Assembly (NCBI GenBank): GCA_013043995.1
Contig: JABEVL010000057.1
Span: forward strand, 1 to 5,773
Direction: 5' to 3'
From: Spirochaetales bacterium
GTDB taxonomy: Bacteria > Spirochaetota > Spirochaetia > JABEVK01
Length of the DNA stretch: 5,773 nt
Shown in pieces: positions 1 to 5,773 of the stretch. Under the pieces are notes generated by a model. That model saw only the letters and a list, made by a program, of their open reading frames with translations, was not told where the DNA came from and ran no database searches. Numbering within the stretch: the first letter of the stretch is position 1; each line of letters opens with the position of its first letter. A program made the position numbers and the translations under genes.

Positions 1-664
1 CGGCGACCACCGAAAAGGGGAGCTGTTCCAAGATGCTGCGCCGCCCGGCGTACTCCCCGCTCAACGGCTGGATCAGTTCGGCCAATTCGGGATAAAACAG
101 CGAAAACAACGGCCGGATCAGGATCTCTGTGACGCGTCCGCCGCCGCTCACCGACAGGCCTGCGTTCGAACGGATCGGTCTTTTATAGAACGCCTTGACG
201 TAGCCAATCTCGTCGCTTTCCAAAAGAGGACCGACAAGCCCCAGCAGAAACTTGGGATTGATGTTGCTGATGTCGGCGTCGATCCAGACGATGATATCCC
301 CTTGAAGGACGTGCAAACTTTTCCAAAGATTTTCCCCCTTCCCCCTGAAACTACCAAACGTCGGCAAAATCTCGGTGGCGACAAACACCTTGGCGCCAAA
401 GCTTCGGGCGATATCCCGCGTCTTGTCGGTGGAGCCCGAATCAATAACGGCAATTTCGTCAATCAAGGGAAAACGGTCCATCAGCTCCGTTTTCAAGACG
501 AGAATCTCCTTGGCGATGGTCAGCTCCTCGTTCAACGTGGGAAAGGCCAAAGAAATCTTGAGGTTTTTTTGGATTTTCAGGTCCACCAACCGCTGTTTGT
601 TGTCAAAAGCGCTGTTGTGGTACGACCGTGAACGCAGGCTGTCTTCCTTGGACTTAGGATTCAT
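1..664 (-). CDS. gpgS: Glucosyl-3-phosphoglycerate synthase (GT81 family), C-terminus cut by window edge
   Basis: It probably transfers glucose from an NDP-glucose donor to 3-phosphoglycerate in the cytoplasm, giving glucosyl-3-phosphoglycerate, the precursor of glucosylglycerate. I translated 221 residues by hand from ATG at 664-662; the frame stays open to base 1. Visible motifs are the nucleotide-binding start PTLNEE (42-47), DSGSTD (75-80), GKGE (108-111) before a conserved LW, the metal-binding DAD (129-131), VKAFYKRP (156-163), GGGRVTE (174-180) and QPLSGEYAGRR (199-209). The last three blocks are characteristic of GT81 GpgS, as in mycobacterial enzymes, and separate it from generic GT2 transferases. 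The start has AAAGGA (674-679) 9 bases upstream and overlaps the stop of the preceding gene by 11 bases, so translation is probably coupled. About 100 C-terminal residues should lie outside the window. The related mannosyl-3-phosphoglycerate synthases are less similar in these motifs, as far as I recall. Confidence 0.9.
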   Translation of the reverse strand, partial: MNPKSKEDSLRSRSYHNSAFDNKQRLVDLKIQKNLKISLAFPTLNEELTIAKEILVLKTELMDRFPLIDEIAVIDSGSTDKTRDIARSFGAKVFVATEILPTFGSFRGKGENLWKSLHVLQGDIIVWIDADISNINPKFLLGLVGPLLESDEIGYVKAFYKRPIRSNAGLSVSGGGRVTEILIRPLFSLFYPELAELIQPLSGEYAGRRSILEQLPFSVVA

Positions 665-1886
665 AGAACTCTGTCCTTTCGTCTTCGACGATCGACGAAG
701 ATTCTTCAATCACCCAAAGCAGCTGACGGAAGCCCGCCCCTATCGGTTCCAAAAGTATCGCTTCATTCTGGGGCGCACCAACAGCCTTGGTGATCCCCAG
801 GGCAACCGCCGGGATTCCCCTGTCGTTGAGCAAGGAAATCTTGTCCGAGACGTGACCTGTTTCAGCCTTGACCTTCACGAAATTCAACGCTCCTTTCAGG
901 ATACTGATTAAAGGTTCATTGAGCTTGGGATCGCCAACGGAGCGCTTGAAGCGCACCAGGGTTTCAATTTTAATCTTCAGACCTTCAGAGGCCTCTTTGA
1001 TATTTTCCATCACTTCAGACCTAAAGACCTCAAGAACCTTTTCGTCTTCGGCAACAATTTCAATATCCATTTCGCCCTGACTCGCCCAATGTCCAAAGCC
1101 GGAACCGGCATCCAGTTTAGCAATGTTGACAACGGCCGTCGAGGATCCCTCCTGCGACATCCGACCGATCTTGGCGGCGATCTCGCCTAAAATAACGGCC
1201 GCTGAGGGCTGGCTTCCCGGCTCAAGGAGCTTCCGTTCTTCGGACTCGACTTTAAGCGAAAGCCTGTAAGCGCCCTGGTGCTGAGTTTCAAGCTTTCCCA
1301 GTTCCGTGCCGCGGACCAGGATCGCATGCGAGATCCTGTCGGACCAATTGTTCAGAAAATGCTTGAAAGCCTCCTCACGCTCGTCCACCGACGAAGAAAT
1401 CGTAAAAAGGAGAAGGAGGTTTTTGTTCAGGTGAAAATCTGTCGCTTGAACAAACTCGGCAAAAACCAACAAGGTCGCCGCCCCCAAACTCCGTTCGCCC
1501 AACCCCTGCCCTGAGGCCTTGTCTTTTGAAAGGTGAACTGAATTGTGGAGGGTTCCGAAGTCCGTGTCGCCCACCTCGGCCATGACAAGAACGAAATCAC
1601 GGCGCGTGCCGTAAGCAGGAAAAAGCGCAACAAGATTGCCCCACTCGTCCGTAAAGATATTGGAGACCCCGAACTCGTTTAGCCTTTTTGAAATCATGGC
1701 CATTCTTAACGTTTCCCCGTCGCTAGGAGAGGGAATATCGTTCAAAAGTACAGCGTCTGAAAGGATTCTTTGGGCGTACTTTTCCGTTTCAAGGTCTTGG
1801 AGATCAAGCCTTTTTAACCTGAATCCCCCGAAAAAACGGGCAAGAAACCCGGCAATGCGCCGCAAAAAGAGAAAAAGATTTCTCAC
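654..1886 (-). CDS. M20-family peptidase-like protein, probably catalytically inactive
   Basis: The predicted protein has 410 residues. I chose the GTG at 1886-1884 because a perfect AGGAGG (1896-1901) sits 9 bases upstream; an earlier in-frame GTG at 1937 lacks such a site. The N-terminus is basic and hydrophobic (about 1-25), possibly membrane-associating. The M20 fold is suggested by the order of motifs: an early NDIPSPSDGE-like segment (49-58), a strand-turn where HxDT is expected, a GxG block (126-137), a hydrophobic strand before the catalytic Glu pair (about 156-163), and a late SD...NDRGIPAVALG block (347-363). Key positions appear changed: the first His aligns with Gly, the bridging Asp with Glu131, the Glu-Glu pair with Ser165-Ser166, and the terminal His is absent. 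It may therefore be a pseudoenzyme or a binding or scaffolding protein. The family call rests on motif order, not on an alignment search. It is the first gene of a coupled pair with gpgS. Confidence 0.72.
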   Translation of the reverse strand: MRNLFLFLRRIAGFLARFFGGFRLKRLDLQDLETEKYAQRILSDAVLLNDIPSPSDGETLRMAMISKRLNEFGVSNIFTDEWGNLVALFPAYGTRRDFVLVMAEVGDTDFGTLHNSVHLSKDKASGQGLGERSLGAATLLVFAEFVQATDFHLNKNLLLLFTISSSVDEREEAFKHFLNNWSDRISHAILVRGTELGKLETQHQGAYRLSLKVESEERKLLEPGSQPSAAVILGEIAAKIGRMSQEGSSTAVVNIAKLDAGSGFGHWASQGEMDIEIVAEDEKVLEVFRSEVMENIKEASEGLKIKIETLVRFKRSVGDPKLNEPLISILKGALNFVKVKAETGHVSDKISLLNDRGIPAVALGITKAVGAPQNEAILLEPIGAGFRQLLWVIEESSSIVEDERTEFYES

Positions 1887-1895
1887 GAAACGCCG

Positions 1896-1901
1896 CCTCC
1901 T
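1896..1901 (-). promoter_or_regulatory. Shine-Dalgarno site deciding the start of the M20-like gene
   Basis: On the minus strand this reads AGGAGG, a full match to the anti-Shine-Dalgarno core, 9 bases before GTG at 1886. It moves the start 17 codons inside the longest open frame. Confidence 0.8.
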
Positions 1902-1912
1902 ATTGCAAATGC

Positions 1913-1943
1913 GTATTTTATCTATAATACGAATCACAAGAAA
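1913..1943. promoter_or_regulatory. Divergent promoter region with inverted repeat
   Basis: The plus strand carries a perfect TATAAT at 1923-1928, directed toward the channel-like gene at 2008; no good -35 box is visible at normal spacing. The minus strand carries TAAAAT (1920-1915), directed toward the M20-like gene and gpgS, with only a weak TTTCTT-like -35 (1943-1938) at 17-base spacing. Both -10 elements lie in or at the arms of an imperfect dyad, GTATT (1913-1917) and AATAC (1926-1930). A minus-strand start near 1908 would leave a leader of about 20 bases that still contains the AGGAGG site. Promoter function is inferred. Confidence 0.45.
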
Positions 1944-1994
1944 CGAACACCCACAATCCTGGATCGCTTGCCGAAATCTTCGCCTGCCGAAGAG

Positions 1995-2000
1995 AGGGAG
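1995..2000 (+). promoter_or_regulatory. Shine-Dalgarno site deciding the start of the channel-like gene
   Basis: AGGGAG lies 7 bases before ATG at 2008. The open frame extends upstream to 1636, but that part is antisense to the M20-like gene, so 2008 is the sensible start. Confidence 0.75.
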
Positions 2001-2007
2001 TAGAAAA

Positions 2008-2706
2008 ATGTCTCAACTCTTTGATTTTGTCTCTTCAGCCTGGGTCAATTCCCCACTTTTTTTACAAGTTGTCATGGTGCTTATCGGGGGATGGATCGCT
2101 GCCAATCTCCTTCGGTGGGTCACCCAAGGCCTCCTGGCTCTTTTTCGATTTGATCATCTTGCCGACCGCACAGGTTTAGGAGAGTTTTTGCGCAACGGGC
2201 AGGTGACCATGCGCCCGGCCAAACTCTTGAGCGTCTTCGTCTACTGGGCGGTGATCCTCGTCACCCTGCTGGTGGCTTCCAGGGTCCTCAATATCACGGT
2301 TCTGAATGCGATCACCGACCGCCTGGTTAAAGCTCTGCCGAATATTGTTGCCGCTGTTTTTATTGTGACAGTCGGCTTGGTCATCGTTTCATTTTTGGCC
2401 AACGTTCTTAAAACAATCGCACGCAACACGTCGATGACCAACGTCCGCACCGTCGTGCGGGTATTTCGCTACATCGGATACTCGATCATCATTTTGATGG
2501 CCTCCGATCAATTGGGCCTGGGAAAGGGGCTTTTAAGCGAACTCTTTGTGATCGCCTTCGGCGCTTTGGCCCTGGCGTTTGCGATCGCTTTTGGGTTAGG
2601 TTCTGTGGAAGTGGCCCGTCGGATCATGGGAAACCTGCTTAAAATGCGGGACCGGGAGGACCAAAACGCTGAAAAAAACTCCCAAAAAAGCAACAAGCCG
2701 GAGTAG
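2008..2706 (+). CDS. Small membrane protein related to mechanosensitive-channel TM helices
   Basis: This is a 232-residue inner-membrane protein. Hydrophobic segments lie at about 17-45, 71-92, 110-133, 154-171 and 176-198. The segment beginning LVKALPNIVAAV (106-117) resembles the conserved TM-helix repeat of the mechanosensitive ion channel superfamily (CmpX-like proteins). The last helix is Ala/Gly-rich (AFGALALAFAIAFGLGS, 183-199) and is followed by an amphipathic VEVARRIMGNL stretch, reminiscent of the MscS pore helix. The soluble beta domain and C-terminal cage of MscS are absent: the chain ends about 20 residues later in a polar Lys/Asn/Glu-rich tail. It may be a minimal channel-like protein, a regulator or an accessory subunit; gating activity cannot be read from sequence. 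It is transcribed divergently from the gpgS unit and convergently with the polyprenyl synthase gene, with 59 bases between stop codons. Confidence 0.75.
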   Translation: MSQLFDFVSSAWVNSPLFLQVVMVLIGGWIAANLLRWVTQGLLALFRFDHLADRTGLGEFLRNGQVTMRPAKLLSVFVYWAVILVTLLVASRVLNITVLNAITDRLVKALPNIVAAVFIVTVGLVIVSFLANVLKTIARNTSMTNVRTVVRVFRYIGYSIIILMASDQLGLGKGLLSELFVIAFGALALAFAIAFGLGSVEVARRIMGNLLKMRDREDQNAEKNSQKSNKPE

Positions 2707-2765
2707 TTGCCTGCTCATCGCGTTCGACTCCTGGGACAGGATTTCGCCGCGTCAGCCGACAAGCT

Positions 2766-3617
2766 TCAGGTATACGAGCCTGGCGCACCAAGTTCCAGAA
2801 CGTACTCGGCGAGTTGGGTTAAACCGGCCTTTCCGCCGGACTCAGGAAGGACCTCGAGGGCCGCCAGGGCCAACTGAAGTGCCTTTTGGCCCTCGCTCAG
2901 GGGCTCGACCTCGTCACAGGCCAGATCGTGGTCCTGCGCATCATCAAACAGCTGGTAGGCCAGGCCAAACTGGAGCCCAAAGTTGGCCAAAGCAGCGATT
3001 TGCGGGGGTGTTCCTGAGGCTAAACTTGCGCCCAAGGCACAACAAAGGCTCATAAAGCGCGCTGTTTTTCCTTCAATGACACGGTAGTACGTGGCTCGGG
3101 TGAGCTTTTTGACACTGGCCTGCTCGACTTCAGCAGAAACCATCAGTTCGTTCAAACCCACCACGTCGAGCATCTGCTCCACGTTCAGGACACGGGTCAG
3201 GGTGCCGAAGGCCCGTGAGTAGAGGGCATCCCCGATCAGCAAGGCCACCTTGTTGCCCCAGGCGCCGTTCACTGTTTTTTGGCCACGGCGGGAAAGGTCG
3301 TCGTCAAGAATATCGTCGTGCACCAGACTGGCGCTGTGAATCAGCTCGACGCCGACGCCCAGCTGGATCAAAGGCTCCCCGAATTTTTCAGGCTTGCCGG
3401 GACTCACCGACTGGGCCGAGAAAAAGGCCAGCGCCGGTCTGAGAAATTTTCCGGGCCGCTGAAAAAACCCCCCGACAATTTCGTCCGTCTTTGAAAATCC
3501 GAAACTCCCGACAAGGGACCTGAGACCGGTTCCAACGCGCTCAAGTTCATTTTGTATGGGCTGGTAGACGTCTTCCAAACGCGAGCGGGTTTGATGAAAC
3601 TTTGTTCCGGTGGTCAC
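2766..3617 (-). CDS. Long-chain all-trans polyprenyl diphosphate synthase
   Basis: It condenses isopentenyl diphosphate units onto an allylic primer to make the isoprenoid tail of menaquinone or ubiquinone. The predicted protein has 283 residues from GTG at 3617. Seen: GKFLRP (56-61), first Asp-rich motif DDILD (101-105) followed by RR (110-111), GD before a helix (129-130), GKT (183-185), and second Asp-rich motif DDAQD (225-229) preceded by YQLF. The residue five before the first motif is Ala96; a small residue there fits a long-chain product, whereas a bulky aromatic would favour C15-C20. The C-terminal end is unusual: the Lys/Asp-Gly-Lys-TxP stretch normally found after the second motif is not recognisable, and the protein is roughly 40 residues shorter than typical octa- or heptaprenyl synthases. 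Catalytic residues look intact. The gene follows the cytochrome b gene across a terminator hairpin. Exact chain length is undecided, so I give no symbol. Confidence 0.9.
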   Translation of the reverse strand: MTTGTKFHQTRSRLEDVYQPIQNELERVGTGLRSLVGSFGFSKTDEIVGGFFQRPGKFLRPALAFFSAQSVSPGKPEKFGEPLIQLGVGVELIHSASLVHDDILDDDLSRRGQKTVNGAWGNKVALLIGDALYSRAFGTLTRVLNVEQMLDVVGLNELMVSAEVEQASVKKLTRATYYRVIEGKTARFMSLCCALGASLASGTPPQIAALANFGLQFGLAYQLFDDAQDHDLACDEVEPLSEGQKALQLALAALEVLPESGGKAGLTQLAEYVLELGAPGSYT

Positions 3618-3625
3618 AGCAAAAA

Positions 3626-3631
3626 CTCCTT
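3626..3631 (-). promoter_or_regulatory. Shine-Dalgarno site deciding the start of the polyprenyl synthase
   Basis: The minus strand reads AAGGAG, 8 bases before GTG at 3617. A longer frame begins with TTG at 3641, but that codon lies in the T-rich tail of the terminator and has no ribosome site. Confidence 0.75.
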
Positions 3632-3639
3632 GATGGGGC

Positions 3640-3675
3640 AAAAAGAGAAAGACCGCTCCTCGGGAGGGGCGGTCT
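3640..3675 (-). terminator. Intrinsic terminator after the cytochrome b gene
   Basis: On the minus strand a 10-base-pair GC-rich stem pairs 3675-3666 (AGACCGCCCC) with 3659-3650 (GGAGCGGTCT), with one G-T wobble and a six-base loop. TTTCTCTTTTT (3650-3640) follows at once, overlapping the stem by one base. It lies about 50 bases past the cytochrome b stop. Only about 8 bases separate the T-tract from the ribosome site of the next gene, so it may act as an attenuator or partial terminator. Confidence 0.85.
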
Positions 3676-3726
3676 GTTTCAAGGGGGTTTTTGAAGTGCT
3701 CGACCTCTCCAACCCCTCGAGCTCTC

Positions 3727-5250
3727 CTACGAGTCGGCTTTTGGCTTTTTCTGGAAAAGCTTATACAAGCCGAGAATCACAGGCAGACGGTTGACCCCGG
3801 GGATAAAGGGGACAGCCAGCAGAATCAGGCCCAAGAGCCCAAGAATGTAGGCACCGTCGCGGTCGCCGTTGTCGTCGGTCTTGAGGATCGTTTGATCCAT
3901 AATGCCGATCGGGGCCAGCCACCAAGCTCCCGGGGGAACTGGACGGGCCATCTTGATCGAAGGAATATTTTTAGAGTCCGAGAAGTTGGGTTGCCAATCG
4001 GCTCGTCCGCCGGGCAGGTTCATGTCGGGTTTTTCTTCTTTGAGCATTCCCATCTGACTCGTCCGGATTTGCATCTTTCGGGCGTACGAGCCCAGCACAT
4101 GCAGGTCAGCCATCAGACGCAGGGAGTAAGTTTCGTCTCCCAACTCGCCTTCGCCCCGAAGGGCCTTGTCGTAGTAACCCGTGGCGGCCATCTGGGTCAG
4201 GTCTTTAGCCACCGTGATCAAAGGATCGTCGGACTCCTTGATCTTGCCTTTGTTGTCTCCAAAGAAGTCGATGGCGTTTGCAATCAGCTTTTTCTGCTGA
4301 TCGGCGCTCAGTTTTTCGATAGGGCCTAAATAGTCGGGCACCTGACCCGTTGCAACCAGGGTGGCCCAAGGTCCGTCGATATAGACCTTGCGGGTGTTCC
4401 AGGTGTAGGGGTCGATGTTGTCCGAGTAGCCGCTCGTTAAGCTTTGAGCGTCGTCTCCTGTGCCGATTTGCTGGAGTTGGCCGAATTCACCCACCAAGGT
4501 TGTAGCGAAAAGGTTGGGATCGGTCGAAGCCACTTCCTTGAAGGTCACGGGTTTGACGTAGGGGGAAGGAAGAAGCAGGGCCAAAACTAAAATGGCCACC
4601 GCAACGACTCCGCCGCGCAAAAACAACATCGTGTGGTTGGCCTTTTCGATCTTGTAAGGGTGGTCGGCCTTGGGCGGCGGGGCCAAGCCCAGAAACCTTA
4701 CCAGGATGTAGTGCAAGGAAAGCAAGGCGAAAATGACGAACGGAACGATCGCCACGTGCAAACCGATGACGTTGAGCGTGTTCAGCGGGTTGATCCACCA
4801 TCCCAGGCCCGAACCGTTGAAAAAGTCAGCACCCTGCAAGGCCCGCCACTGGGTCGAAAAATCTCCACGCAGAGCGTAACCAAACTCGGTTTCCGTGATC
4901 GCCACCATGAACATCAAAGCACCGATGACCCAGGTGATCTTCCTGGGCCCACGGTACCCCATCGTGCAAAACACAACGATCAGGTGAAGCAGGATAAAGA
5001 TGATGAACGCTTGACTGGACCAGAGGTGAACGCTGCGAAAAAATACGCCCACGGGGTTCGTCAACCACCAGGTCGCGCCTAAGAACAACTCGACGACACC
5101 GCTAATGACGAGCATGATGAAACTGACGGCAGCCAAAAAACCCAGCGAATAAAAAATTCGGTTGGCGTAGTGCGGCGCCTTGTCGATCATCAAATCGGCA
5201 AACTGCGGCCCCAGTTTTTTTTCGACTGGGAAACCGGTTTCCTCTTTCAT
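3727..5250 (-). CDS. Cytochrome b (b6-like N-terminal domain) with large soluble insertion
   Basis: This is a 507-residue membrane subunit expected to carry two b haems and exchange electrons with the quinone pool, as in bc1/b6f-type complexes. Four N-terminal helices lie at about 31-56, 69-98, 105-128 and 157-184. Haem ligands are His75/His89 (13 residues between) and His165/His180 (14 between); the 13/14 pattern is typical of b6-type cytochromes rather than mitochondrial ones. A fifth helix is at 209-228. About 200 polar residues follow (roughly 236-436), with no CxxCH haem c site. Then comes PPGAWWLAPIG (438-448) where canonical proteins have PEWY, and a final helix at 466-484. The Qo-region LPWDQ-type motif reads LRGDF (127-131). 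Start ATG at 5250 has AAGGAGG (5256-5262) five bases upstream. No Rieske or cytochrome c gene is in view. The cytochrome b assignment is firm; the complex it belongs to is unknown. Confidence 0.88.
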   Translation of the reverse strand: MKEETGFPVEKKLGPQFADLMIDKAPHYANRIFYSLGFLAAVSFIMLVISGVVELFLGATWWLTNPVGVFFRSVHLWSSQAFIIFILLHLIVVFCTMGYRGPRKITWVIGALMFMVAITETEFGYALRGDFSTQWRALQGADFFNGSGLGWWINPLNTLNVIGLHVAIVPFVIFALLSLHYILVRFLGLAPPPKADHPYKIEKANHTMLFLRGGVVAVAILVLALLLPSPYVKPVTFKEVASTDPNLFATTLVGEFGQLQQIGTGDDAQSLTSGYSDNIDPYTWNTRKVYIDGPWATLVATGQVPDYLGPIEKLSADQQKKLIANAIDFFGDNKGKIKESDDPLITVAKDLTQMAATGYYDKALRGEGELGDETYSLRLMADLHVLGSYARKMQIRTSQMGMLKEEKPDMNLPGGRADWQPNFSDSKNIPSIKMARPVPPGAWWLAPIGIMDQTILKTDDNGDRDGAYILGLLGLILLAVPFIPGVNRLPVILGLYKLFQKKPKADS

Positions 5251-5341
5251 GAAGACCTCCTTGTGACATTGTCGACGGATTTTTTCCTAACTCTAAAACC
5301 CCTGAAATTCATTTTAGGCGTTAAGAACGTCGATGTGGGCC

Positions 5342-5369
5342 ATTTTGTCACATTTTTGGTCCCTGTCAA
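5342..5369 (-). promoter_or_regulatory. Sigma70-like promoter for the cytochrome b gene
   Basis: The minus strand has a perfect -35 TTGACA (5369-5364), a 16-base spacer and a CAAAAT -10 (5347-5342). This predicts a leader of about 85 bases before ATG at 5250. The -35 box sits inside a short CCCT/AGGG dyad that could be an operator. The site lies between the UbiA-family stop and the cytochrome b start, so cytochrome b can be transcribed on its own. Confidence 0.6.
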
Positions 5370-5391
5370 GGGGGCATCTTCGCCGTCCGAG

Positions 5392-5773
5392 TTATGAAAA
5401 CAGGCGTTGCCCCCAAAGATTCCACGCCGCGCCTGCGCCGAGGCCCAGAAGGTAGAGCCAACCGAAACGTCTGTTGTGCACGAGGTTGAACCGGTGCAGC
5501 CAGAGCGGCCAACCGATCCAGCCCGCGGGCGCCTCGGAGGGACGCGGCGCCGAGCAGACTTTCAAAAGCCGCCAGGCCGAAGGCAGGTTCAAAAAAACCA
5601 GCAGGGCCCAAGGCGTCATGAGCCTGAAAAAGACGGCCAGGGCGACCAGCAGGTACATGCCGGCGACCAGAACTTGATTTAAAAACCGGGAACGCGGTTC
5701 CCCCAGCAAAACCGGGAGGGTCCGAATCTTGTGTCCTTCGTCAAAACCGTCCTGGTCGATGTGCTTGCCGATC
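5392..5773 (-). CDS. UbiA-family prenyltransferase, C-terminal part only
   Basis: The frame is open to the right edge, showing the last 126 residues of a longer protein; an internal TTG at 5709 is not the start. The first visible residues, GKHIDQDGFDEGHKIRTLPV, fit the second Asp-rich loop of UbiA-type membrane prenyltransferases (DxxxD followed by a basic residue, RTLPV and LLG). Two or three hydrophobic helices follow, then a PLWLHRFNLVHNRRFGWLYLLG end typical of the family's last helices. Such enzymes attach a polyprenyl tail to an aromatic ring (as UbiA and MenA do) or to haem or tetrapyrroles. The nearby polyprenyl synthase and cytochrome b make a quinone role likely, but the substrate cannot be fixed from this part. 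The stop is TAA (5394-5392). Confidence 0.78.
   Translation of the reverse strand, partial: IGKHIDQDGFDEGHKIRTLPVLLGEPRSRFLNQVLVAGMYLLVALAVFFRLMTPWALLVFLNLPSAWRLLKVCSAPRPSEAPAGWIGWPLWLHRFNLVHNRRFGWLYLLGLGAGAAWNLWGQRLFS

Noticed and set aside
375..911. Plus-strand open frame of 178 codons
   Set aside because: It is fully antisense to gpgS and the M20-like gene, both of which have clear protein motifs and ribosome sites; its translation shows no recognisable domain.
1636..2007. Upstream extension of the plus-strand channel-like open frame
   Set aside because: It is antisense to the M20-like gene, has an arginine/lysine-rich sequence with no family features, and a good ribosome site supports the start at 2008.
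2729..2744. Small hairpin TCCTG-GGA-CAGGA followed by TTT between convergent genes
   Set aside because: The stem is only five pairs with three Ts, too weak to call a terminator, although it is placed where one could be expected.
3677..3695. TTCAA...TTGAA inverted repeat beside the strong terminator
   Set aside because: Five AT-rich pairs around an eight-base loop are likely to occur by chance, and the adjacent GC-rich hairpin explains termination.
3691..4329. Plus-strand open frame of 212 codons
   Set aside because: It is antisense to the cytochrome b C-terminal half and lacks recognisable motifs; the minus-strand frame is the coding one.
3940..4545. Possible haem c binding domain in the cytochrome b insertion
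   Set aside because: No CxxCH is present; the insertion contains no cysteine.

Overview
The window reads as a chromosomal segment from a bacterium of moderate GC content. It has strong Shine-Dalgarno sites, frequent GTG starts, a respiratory cytochrome b and quinone side-chain genes. I cannot place the organism. The genes suggest a free-living respiring bacterium, possibly an uncultivated lineage, but that is inference. I see no mobile element, CRISPR array, tRNA or rRNA. The window is densely coding, with no gene-free stretch longer than about 145 bases.

Left part (1-1886, minus strand): a two-gene, translationally coupled unit. The promoter-proximal gene encodes an M20-type peptidase-like protein whose usual zinc and catalytic positions look substituted. 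Its stop codon lies inside the start of the second gene, a GT81 glucosyl-3-phosphoglycerate synthase (gpgS) that runs off the left edge. GpgS makes the phosphorylated precursor of glucosylglycerate, a compatible solute and the primer of some methylglucose polysaccharides.

Centre (1887-2706): a short divergent control region with back-to-back -10-like elements inside an inverted repeat. It is followed on the plus strand by a small all-helical membrane protein related to the transmembrane part of mechanosensitive-channel proteins. A solute-synthesis gene sharing a control region with a channel-like protein suggests an osmotic or stress theme, but this is inferred.

Right part (2766-5773, minus strand): a quinone and respiration block. 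In transcription order it holds the C-terminal part of a UbiA-family prenyltransferase, then a well-formed promoter, a 507-residue unusual cytochrome b, and a strong intrinsic terminator. A long-chain polyprenyl diphosphate synthase starts only about 20 bases past that terminator. The polyprenyl synthase would make the isoprenoid tail, the UbiA protein would attach such a tail to an aromatic ring, and the cytochrome b would use the resulting quinone. The cytochrome b has b6-type haem-ligand spacing, altered quinol-site motifs and a roughly 200-residue soluble insertion in its C-terminal half.
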